DNA from: Leptospira ainazelensis
Lineage (GTDB): Bacteria > Spirochaetota > Leptospiria > Leptospirales > Leptospiraceae
DNA: 64,000 nucleotides
Reading direction: 5' to 3'
Assembly (NCBI RefSeq): GCF_016918785.1
Contig: NZ_JAFFPT010000060.1
Location: 62,001 to 126,000 of the forward strand
Shown here: in pieces, positions 57,520 to 64,000 of the stretch
How positions within the stretch are numbered: the stretch's first letter is position 1
How the letters are laid out: each line of letters opens with the position of its first letter
Notes under the pieces: generated by a model
The model's database searches: none
The model's input: the letters and a program-made list of their open reading frames with translations, nothing else
Told to the model about the DNA's origin: nothing
Position numbers and translations under genes: made by a program

Positions 57520-59198
57520 AGCAGATTCGTGATCGCCCCGTTGGAGGCGGATTGGACCAGCTTCGCGTATTTGGCGAGTACTCCGGATTTGTAACGAGGT
57601 TCCATCGGTTTCCAATTTTTCAGTCGTCTATCGATTTCTTCCTGAGAAATTTCAACTTGCAGAAGATTTTTCGAAGAATCGATGGTCACGTTGTCCCCGC
57701 TTTGAACGATCGCGATGGGGCCTCCGTCAAACGCCTCCGGAGAAATATGTCCTACCACAAGACCGTGGGTTCCGCCGCTAAAACGACCGTCGGTCATAAG
57801 CCCAACGTCTTCGCCGAGTCCCTTTCCGACGAGCGCGGACGTAACCGCTAACATTTCCCTCATTCCAGGCCCGCCCTTCGGACCTTCGTAACGGATGATA
57901 ATCACGTCCCCCGCTTTGATCTGATCGCCCAGGATCGCGTTAAAACAATCGTCTTCGGATTCGAAAACCTTCGCGGGTCCGGTGATCGAAATTTTTTTGA
58001 GTCCTGAAATTTTTGCGACGGCTCCATCGGGCGCTAAGTTTCCTTTGAGAATCACAAGAGGACCGGAAGGATGGAGCGCTTCCGACTTCTTTTTAACGAT
58101 CGTTTGACCGGCGACAAGGTCCGGAATGTCTTTTAGATTTTCTGCAAGTGTTTTTCCCGTGACGGTGAGACAATCTCCGTGGAGCATTCCTTCGTTTAAA
58201 AGATACTTCATCACGCCGTGGACCCCGCCTACCTTATCGAGATCGGTCATCGCGTATTTTCCGCCGGGTTTTAAGTCCGCTAGGTGGGGAGTTTTTTTAC
58301 TGATTCTATCGAAGTCATCCAGAGTCAGATTTACTCCGATCTCTTTGGCGATCGCTATCAAGTGAAGAACCGCGTTCGTAGAACCGCCTAACACAAGAAC
58401 GACGGTAATCGCGTTTTCGAACGCTTTTTTGGTGAGAATTTTTTTAGGAGTGATGTCTTTTTGGATCAATTCGATCAGGGCCTTTCCCGCCTCGTAACAG
58501 TCGTTCGACTTTCTGGAACTGACCGCCGGCATCGATGCGGAACCGGGAAGGCTCATTCCCAGAGCTTCGATCGCGGAAGCCATCGTATTCGCGGTGTACA
58601 TTCCTCCACAACTTCCGGCTCCGGGACAAGCGTTCTCTTCGATTCGGATAAATTCTTCTCTTGAAATTTTTCCTGCGTTGAACTTACCGACCGCTTCGAA
58701 GATGGAAACGATATCCACGTCTTGACCGTCGCAATTTCCCGGAAGAATCGTTCCCCCGTAAACAAAGATGGAAGGAACATCGACGCGGCAAAGAGCCATC
58801 AAACAACCCGGCATGTTCTTATCACAACCGCCGATCGCGATCACACCGTCGTGTCTCATCGCATTGGAAACGATCTCGATCGAATCCGCGATAACTTCTC
58901 GGGAAGGAAGAGAATAGTGCATTCCTTCGTGGCCCATCGCAATTCCGTCGGATACGGTAATCGTTCCGTAGACTTGAGGCATCCCGCCGGCGGTCCTCAC
59001 ACCTTCCTTGACTTTTTGTGCAAGCCCGTTGATATGAATATTGCAAGGAGTGACTTCGCTCCAGGTGGAAGCGATGCCGATCATCGGTTTTTGAAAGTCT
59101 TCGTCCGTAAACCCGACGGCCCGAAGCATGGCACGATTGGGAGCTCGGTTGTCCCCATCCGTCGTCATGGAACTTCTTTTTTTAAAACGATCACTCAT
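57516..59198 (-). CDS. ilvD: Dihydroxy-acid dehydratase
   Basis: A 560-residue enzyme, full length for IlvD. The three Fe-S cysteines fit Cys52 (TPCNIH), Cys125 (GCDKNMPGC) and Cys197 ([14 protein letters not shown]). Other blocks are [49 protein letters not shown] and [18 protein letters not shown]. It dehydrates dihydroxy acids in valine, isoleucine and pantothenate synthesis. No other branched-chain genes are near. The stop overlaps the next gene's TTG. Confidence 0.96.
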   Translation of the reverse strand: MSDRFKKRSSMTTDGDNRAPNRAMLRAVGFTDEDFQKPMIGIASTWSEVTPCNIHINGLAQKVKEGVRTAGGMPQVYGTITVSDGIAMGHEGMHYSLPSREVIADSIEIVSNAMRHDGVIAIGGCDKNMPGCLMALCRVDVPSIFVYGGTILPGNCDGQDVDIVSIFEAVGKFNAGKISREEFIRIEENACPGAGSCGGMYTANTMASAIEALGMSLPGSASMPAVSSRKSNDCYEAGKALIELIQKDITPKKILTKKAFENAITVVLVLGGSTNAVLHLIAIAKEIGVNLTLDDFDRISKKTPHLADLKPGGKYAMTDLDKVGGVHGVMKYLLNEGMLHGDCLTVTGKTLAENLKDIPDLVAGQTIVKKKSEALHPSGPLVILKGNLAPDGAVAKISGLKKISITGPAKVFESEDDCFNAILGDQIKAGDVIIIRYEGPKGGPGMREMLAVTSALVGKGLGEDVGLMTDGRFSGGTHGLVVGHISPEAFDGGPIAIVQSGDNVTIDSSKNLLQVEISQEEIDRRLKNWKPMEPRYKSGVLAKYAKLVQSASNGAITNLL

Positions 59199-59566
59199 AT
59201 ATCAGATCCGATCGGAACCTCGCGCACAAACAACCTTTCGTTTTGTAAAACTTGAAAAAAAGTCAGAAAGCAAGGCGAACGGAAATACGATCTTACAAAT
59301 TCTCCTCTCCGTCAAACTTAAAAAGGGAAAAAAGAACCGAAGGATCTTTTTGATTCTAACTTCCGTCTTCTTGAAACTGCGGCCTTCTTTTTTGTTAAGA
59401 ATCGAATCCGATTCTTAAATATTAAGTCTTCCGTTTAAAAAAAAGAAATACAGGCTTCGCGGAGTCAAAAAGATGTTTCCGAAAGATTCTTTGTTTCAAA
59501 ACGAAAGGACTCGGCTCCAAAACAAGTCGATCGTAAAATTCGGACAAAGACGCGGGAGAATTCGAT
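59199..59566. other. Intergenic region, no supported gene
   Basis: About 370 bases between the divergent ilvD and GST genes. Small open frames have no motif. No repeat or RNA recognised; the region should hold both promoters. Confidence 0.5.
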
Positions 59567-60181
59567 TTGGAAAAAAATTATAAAGTTTTCGGGATGAAGG
59601 TTTCCGGAAATTGCCATAAGGTAAAAACGATTCTTACACTTTTGGATCTTCCGTTCGAATGGGTGGAACTGGATACCAGAAAGGGAGAAACCAAAACTGC
59701 GGAATTTCTAAAGATCAATCCAAACGGAAAAATTCCGGTGCTTCAACTGAAGGACGGCGCCAATATTTCGGAGAGCAACGCGATTCTATATTACCTTGCA
59801 AGAGATACGAAATTTTTTTCCAACGAGCTTTTGGAACAAACTCGAATTTTAGAATGGCTTTTTTTCGAACAATACAGCCACGAACCTTTTGTGGCGGTCA
59901 ACCGCTGGCTCCTCAAATTTGCTCCGGAAAATACAAACGCGGAACAGATCGCAAACAATCATTCCAAAGGAATCAAAGCGTTTACGGTGATGGAGGCTCA
60001 TCTCAAAAACAGGGACTTTTTCGTAGGAAACAGACTCACGATCGCCGACATCGCGTTATACGCCTATTCCCACGTCGCCGAGGACGGCGGGTTTTCCTTG
60101 GTAAGTTTTCCTTCAGTGGAGAAATGGCTGCAAAACGTGAAAAGTTTTCCAAAGATGATTTCCATCGATACCAAGGATTAA
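59567..60181 (+). CDS. Glutathione S-transferase family protein
   Basis: A 204-residue protein. Start at a TTG at 59567 with GGGAG 9 bases upstream. The thioredoxin-like N-terminal domain (1-80) has [38 protein letters not shown] with the cis-Pro, and [14 protein letters not shown], the glutathione Ser/Glu site. The all-helical domain (90-200) contains [21 protein letters not shown], whose Asp is the N-capping residue of GSTs. Substrate unknown. The stop is 5 bases from the start of the next gene, so they are probably co-transcribed. Confidence 0.88.
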   Translation: MEKNYKVFGMKVSGNCHKVKTILTLLDLPFEWVELDTRKGETKTAEFLKINPNGKIPVLQLKDGANISESNAILYYLARDTKFFSNELLEQTRILEWLFFEQYSHEPFVAVNRWLLKFAPENTNAEQIANNHSKGIKAFTVMEAHLKNRDFFVGNRLTIADIALYAYSHVAEDGGFSLVSFPSVEKWLQNVKSFPKMISIDTKD

Positions 60182-60186
60182 ACCGA

Positions 60187-60753
60187 ATGCCTACGATCAT
60201 GACTCATACGGCGGTTCCGATTTCCTTATGGATCGCTCTTGGCAAAAAGACGATCCCTTTAAAACTGTTAACCGCGGGAATGATATTTTCAGTTCTTCCG
60301 GACGCGGACGTAATCGCATTCAAATTAGGAATTCCTTATGAAGCCGACTTGGGTCATCGGGGTTTGAGTCATTCCATCGGATTCGCATTTTCTCTTTCGA
60401 TTTTTGCCTGTGTTCTTGTCCGTCGGTTTCAAGTAAAAGCGAGGATTCTTATCCCATTCTTATTTCTATCGATTTTATCACACGGACTTCTGGACGCGAT
60501 GACGAGCGGAGGTTTGGGCGTTGGATTTTTGGTTCCCTATTCTTCCGAAAGATTTTTTTTCGATTACAGACCGATCCGCGTTTCCCCGATCGGCGTCAAA
60601 AACTTTTTGACCGCGAGAGGTATGACGGTGTTACGATCGGAGTTTCTTTTTGTTTGGATTCCGTTTTTGTCGATTTCCGTTTTGGTCTTCTTACTGCGAA
60701 CGTTAACGCGTCGGATCCGAGTCCCCATCCATAAAAACAAAGCTGACAACTAA
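60187..60753 (+). CDS. DUF457/YdjM-like membrane-bound metal-dependent hydrolase
   Basis: A 188-residue membrane protein. It starts at an ATG 5 bases after the GST stop. The family pattern is [14 protein letters not shown] (His near residue 7), [31 protein letters not shown] (Asp, Asp, His, His) and [13 protein letters not shown], a set of metal-ligand residues. Four or five hydrophobic segments cover most of the length. Members are annotated as metal-dependent hydrolases, but the activity is unproven. It shares an operon with the GST gene and is followed by a strong bidirectional terminator. Confidence 0.85.
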   Translation: MPTIMTHTAVPISLWIALGKKTIPLKLLTAGMIFSVLPDADVIAFKLGIPYEADLGHRGLSHSIGFAFSLSIFACVLVRRFQVKARILIPFLFLSILSHGLLDAMTSGGLGVGFLVPYSSERFFFDYRPIRVSPIGVKNFLTARGMTVLRSEFLFVWIPFLSISVLVFLLRTLTRRIRVPIHKNKADN

Positions 60754-60985
60754 CGAATCAAAGTCGGATTTTATTAGTATTTCTCTCGAGAAATCCGCGC
60801 CTTTAGAATCTTTAAGTGAGCGTCGAATTTGTAGTTTTGACACTATCCTCGAACGATTTTAATACGGACCCTTTCGTTTTCATCTCGCAACTTGTAGAAT
60901 TTTTTCCGTTTCAAGAAGGGAACGTCTCAATTCTATCGTGAACGATTCTAAAGTTCGTTCTTTCGAGTATTCTGATTCTAAAAAT

Positions 60986-61032
60986 GAAAAAACCGTTCGA
61001 GACGTTTTTCTTTGTCTCGAACGGTTTTTTTT
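60986..61032. terminator. Bidirectional terminator between convergent genes
   Basis: Long perfect stem AAAAAACCGTTCGAGAC/GTCTCGAACGGTTTTTT (60987-61003 with 61014-61030) with a 10-base loop, T-run on the plus strand and, by symmetry, on the minus strand. It lies between the genes ending at 60753 (plus) and 61052 (minus). Confidence 0.93.
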
Positions 61033-61051
61033 CAAAGCGTGAAGTCTTTTT

Positions 61052-62116
61052 TCAACCGGGATGATTTTTGCAGTATCCTTCCGGAATCGTAATTTCCAAA
61101 CTCTTCTTATATCCGTTATTCTTAATGTCCGCTTCCTGAATCCAGTTGCCGCGATTGACTCTCAGATCAAAAATGTGCGAACCTTCCATAAACAACGGAT
61201 CCTTTTCCAAGTAATAGATTGGAAAGGTAACCGTCACGGTTTGACCGGGTTGAATCGCTTCCAGTCCGATTCCATTCCCCCAAACGCCGTTCCCCTCTCC
61301 CCATACGGCTCCATTCGTATCGAGCGCGTTCAAGAGTCCGACTTGTAAGAGATTAGGACTTGCCGCTTTTCCGATATTTTTCACTTCGGCCGTCACGAAA
61401 AGCATCGGCTTTCCGGCTCTACATTTCATTCCGCTCGGATAAATGGAAGCGCGTGGAATCACGAGATCCGGTAGAAGACTGGAAGGAACGGTGATTTCCA
61501 TCGTAACACAAAATCTGTTGTTGTTCTCATTCGATTCTAAAACCGCTCCTTCCGGATCGACAATCGCACAAAGATCGTAACTTCCCGCAGATAGTTCTCT
61601 CGGAATCCTGAGTTTCTCGAGCTGATATTCACCCTGCCCCGCAGGTAAGTCTTTCGTCAGACTCAAACTTCCCAATTTGATAGGAGTTCCTTGTACCGCT
61701 TCCTGATTCTTAGAAAGAAGGAAATCGACTTTATAGCCCACTTGGGAAGCGGTATTCCCTTTTGCTAAAACGTTTCCAAAATTCTTAACAAAAACACCTT
61801 CTAAAAACGATTGGCCAACGGGAAGTGTATAAAAATGAGTAATCCCCGTTGGAACCAAATCCGGACCTTCTCCGAACGAAGCGTTCAAATCCGCGATAGG
61901 GTTTGATACCAGCTCCGGCTGAATGGAAGCTTCCAGATTCGACCCATCCACGGTCGTTTGATTTTCGATACCGTTCGAATTTCCTACATTGGTTACAAGC
62001 GAAAGAAGCGGAATTGCTTCGTCCCCAGCTTGAGAATTTTGATTACACCGAGCAAAAACAAGAAACATAATCAAAATAAAAATGGTTTTCGCTTTTGTTC
62101 TAAAATTCAAAGTCAT
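61052..62116 (-). CDS. CARDB-domain lipoprotein
   Basis: From the ATG at 62116 (AAGGA 8 bases upstream) the product has 354 residues. The signal ends at the lipobox FARC near residue 24. Two CARDB-like cell-adhesion domains follow: one at about 75-215 starting [13 protein letters not shown] and ending [19 protein letters not shown], the second at about 220-345 starting [16 protein letters not shown] and ending [19 protein letters not shown]. The PDLV start and Asn-rich end are the CARDB hallmarks. It is probably a surface or periplasmic lipoprotein. Confidence 0.83.
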   Translation of the reverse strand: MTLNFRTKAKTIFILIMFLVFARCNQNSQAGDEAIPLLSLVTNVGNSNGIENQTTVDGSNLEASIQPELVSNPIADLNASFGEGPDLVPTGITHFYTLPVGQSFLEGVFVKNFGNVLAKGNTASQVGYKVDFLLSKNQEAVQGTPIKLGSLSLTKDLPAGQGEYQLEKLRIPRELSAGSYDLCAIVDPEGAVLESNENNNRFCVTMEITVPSSLLPDLVIPRASIYPSGMKCRAGKPMLFVTAEVKNIGKAASPNLLQVGLLNALDTNGAVWGEGNGVWGNGIGLEAIQPGQTVTVTFPIYYLEKDPLFMEGSHIFDLRVNRGNWIQEADIKNNGYKKSLEITIPEGYCKNHPG

Positions 62117-62401
62117 AAAATTTTCCTTCAAGAAATGCACGCACTGATCAGCTTTTCTTGTAGCTGAAACATACAACTCGAGGTTCGAAACTGAGACAAC
62201 GAGGGAAAACTTTCGCGGTTAAAATTCAAAAAAAAGAAGGTTTCAAAAGGAGCACTCTTCAAAAGTTTGCAGACAAAAACGACTCGATGGTATCCAAAAG
62301 CGATCGGAGAAACATCAAAAAGGATATTTGTCTACATTCTCAAAGACATTCGTTAAATTAAGGTTTAAAATACAAGAGTCTCCTCCATTATAGGAATTCC
62401 A

Positions 62402-62692
62402 ATGAAACAGTTTATCGTAATTCTCCGCTATCTCACTCCGATTGAAATCGTAGATCAACACGTGATCGAACACAGAGCCTTTCTTTCCAAAGGATACGAA
62501 CAAAAAATTCTTCTCGCTTCCGGACCACAAGAACCAAGAAGCGGAGGAATTTTGATCGCAAGAGCGGAAACGAGAAAGGACCTTGAGGCGTTTTGCCAAC
62601 AAGATCCTTTTTATACAAACGGAGTCGCCGAATACCAAATCTTAGAATGGAATCCGGTCAAATACCAGAAAGAATTCGAATTCTGGCTTTAG
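62402..62692 (+). CDS. YciI-like protein
   Basis: A 96-residue protein of the YCII family. Pattern: [77 protein letters not shown]. The His (near 24) and Asp (near 73 in DPF) are the conserved active-site-like residues. Function in this family is mostly unknown; some members are small hydrolases or dehydrochlorinases. The last 3 bases overlap the stop of the convergent cyclase gene. Confidence 0.82.
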   Translation: MKQFIVILRYLTPIEIVDQHVIEHRAFLSKGYEQKILLASGPQEPRSGGILIARAETRKDLEAFCQQDPFYTNGVAEYQILEWNPVKYQKEFEFWL

Positions 62693-63966
62693 AGTTTCGC
62701 GAGCTCGTAAATGTCCACGGGCTCTTCTCTTCCTTTTACATGGATCGAAGAAAGATGTCTTCCCGGAACCTTGTCTTTTACGTTGTCAAAAACCGCCTGA
62801 GTCACTAAAAATTTCGTCTGAAATTCCTTATTCAACTGTTCGACCCTCGACGCGAGATTAACGACGTCTCCGATGATCGTGTATTCTTTGCGGGCTTCGG
62901 ATCCAACGTTACCCGTCATCGCCTCGCCCGAATGAAGACCGATCCCGATGTTTGTCTCCGGGATTTTTCCTTCCAGGTTGAGTTGTTCCACTTTTTTGAG
63001 AATCGCCAATGACGCGTTCACCGCGTTGTGAATGTCGTTGGCCCCGTCCGAGATCGGCGCTCCGAAAACCGCCATAAAACCGTCTCCCAAAAATTTATTG
63101 ATCATCCCGTTGTGCATGTTGACGATATCGATCAAGTGAGTAAAAAGATAATTGAGATAATCGATCACTTCACCGGGAGATCGTTTTTCGGAGAATCTTG
63201 TAAAATTTCGAATGTCCAAAAACATCACACAAACGTGTTTGAACTCGGAGAAGTTTTCGTTTTTCTGTTCGAGAAGACGATCCACGACCTCGGGAGAAAC
63301 ATACTGGCCGAACATTCCGACCACCTTATTCTTTTCCTGAACCGCGTCGGTTGCCGAAATCAGGGTTCTTTTTAACTGAACCGCGACCAAACCGGAAACG
63401 ACACCGCCCATCAACAACAGAATTCCTTTCCCTAAAAACGGCATAAACGAATTGAAGAACTGAATCGAAAGTTTGATTTCGTTCGCGGGAATATAGATAA
63501 AAGCCAGACCGAACAACTCGACGCCGGCGATCAAACCGGTAAACACACTCAGAGAAAATTCAAGTCGTAACACCGAAAGAATGATAAAGATAGAATAAAT
63601 ATAAGGCGCGGGCGAATAAAGCGGAATCAAAGGAGAACCGAACGAATTGATATTCAACCAGATCAAAAATGTAACAAAGGAAATCTCGATAAAGGCGTTT
63701 CCAAAACGCGCCGGCGGAAAGATAATCTTTCGTTTTTTCTGAAACAGAAGAAACATCCTGTAGACGATATATTCATAAAAAGAAATCCCGAGACCTGTAA
63801 GGACGATCGCTTCAAACGGAAGACGAACTCCGACTTCCTTTGTCATCCTTTCGCCAAAGATAAAATAAACGAAGCCGAGTACGAGAGTGGCGGCCAAAAA
63901 GAAACGAAACAAAATCCGAGTACGAACGATCTCACTTTTTAAAACTTCAAAAGAAAGCGCGTCCAT
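62689..63966 (-). CDS. Membrane-bound class III adenylate/guanylate cyclase
   Basis: From the ATG at 63966 the product has 425 residues. The N-terminal half (about 15-200) has six hydrophobic segments, a membrane domain. The catalytic class III cyclase domain (about 240-400) has [25 protein letters not shown] with the first metal Asp, [27 protein letters not shown] with the second Asp, [36 protein letters not shown] and [14 protein letters not shown]. Adenylate or guanylate specificity cannot be assigned. The reading frame continues open to the window edge upstream, so an earlier start cannot be excluded. It overlaps the convergent YciI gene by 3 bases. Confidence 0.9.
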   Translation of the reverse strand: MDALSFEVLKSEIVRTRILFRFFLAATLVLGFVYFIFGERMTKEVGVRLPFEAIVLTGLGISFYEYIVYRMFLLFQKKRKIIFPPARFGNAFIEISFVTFLIWLNINSFGSPLIPLYSPAPYIYSIFIILSVLRLEFSLSVFTGLIAGVELFGLAFIYIPANEIKLSIQFFNSFMPFLGKGILLLMGGVVSGLVAVQLKRTLISATDAVQEKNKVVGMFGQYVSPEVVDRLLEQKNENFSEFKHVCVMFLDIRNFTRFSEKRSPGEVIDYLNYLFTHLIDIVNMHNGMINKFLGDGFMAVFGAPISDGANDIHNAVNASLAILKKVEQLNLEGKIPETNIGIGLHSGEAMTGNVGSEARKEYTIIGDVVNLASRVEQLNKEFQTKFLVTQAVFDNVKDKVPGRHLSSIHVKGREEPVDIYELAKL

Positions 63967-64000
63967 CACTAACTTTTTTTTTCTTTGAATGAGTTCCTGA

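Noticed and set aside
63970..64000. End of an upstream minus-strand gene
   Set aside because: A TAG occurs just before the cyclase start in another frame, but 31 bases are too few to support a gene.

Overview
The window reads as a spirochaete chromosome segment, most likely Leptospira. The evidence is indirect: many exported proteins with short, relaxed lipoboxes; a fused isobutyryl-CoA mutase; a response regulator fused to an anti-sigma-type ATPase; scattered c-di-GMP and cyclase signalling proteins; moderately AT-rich DNA; and short leaderless-looking starts. I cannot name the species. No rRNA, tRNA, CRISPR array or complete transposase gene was seen. The dominant mobile signal is a family of small non-coding repeats.

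Layout. 1-6.7 kb: the start of prfC (minus strand, cut by the window edge), a repeat block, a small PilZ-like protein, an ornithine-carbamoyltransferase-like enzyme, an HpcH/HpaI lyase, a rhomboid protease and mtnA. 6.7-11.3 kb: two paralogous strictosidine-synthase/APMAP-like beta-propeller proteins around an M24 peptidase and an AraC regulator. 11.3-16.0 kb: a FapA/DUF342 protein, an alpha/beta hydrolase, and an overlapping pair made of a CheX-like protein and a degenerate GGDEF protein. 16-24 kb: a methyltransferase, lpdA, a Fur-family regulator convergent with lpdA, an NhaD-type antiporter, a cluster of repeats, a HAD phosphatase, an exported protein and an XRE-cupin regulator. 24-34 kb: a complete MITE-like element with target duplications, a BNR-type lipoprotein, an RluA pseudouridine synthase, a Rossmann-fold protein, an exported protein, an RsmI-type methyltransferase with a HAD enzyme and a LysM-M23 peptidase, a DCC protein and small exported proteins. 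34-42 kb: a GH31 lipoprotein related to sulfoquinovosidases, a 73-bp tandem array, a rhodanese without its catalytic cysteine, and a three-gene HtrA-like operon that includes a pseudoprotease. 42-51 kb: a REC-HATPase protein, an envelope operon (PAP2 phosphatase, flippase, outer-membrane protein), a PlsC-type acyltransferase and icmF. 51-64 kb: a lipase-like hydrolase, a second full-length MITE copy, a beta-helix protein paired with a di-haem cytochrome lipoprotein, ilvD coupled to a deoxyribosyltransferase-like gene, a GST, a DUF457 membrane protein, a CARDB lipoprotein, a YciI protein and a membrane class III cyclase.

How the genes relate. Most are ordinary housekeeping or envelope genes in short operons. 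The coherent local units are the HtrA/pseudo-HtrA operon, the CheX/GGDEF-like pair, the PAP2/flippase/OMP operon and the beta-helix/di-haem pair. The last is a recurring two-gene system of unknown function.

The strongest new-looking signal is the repeat family. A 262-bp element at 24214-24475 has imperfect terminal inverted repeats and a perfect 9-bp target duplication. Relatives lie at 548-812, 20767-21432, 33098-33365 and 52598-52852, and part of its interior resembles the unit of the 36.6-kb tandem array. All functional statements rest on reading motifs by eye; no database search was possible.
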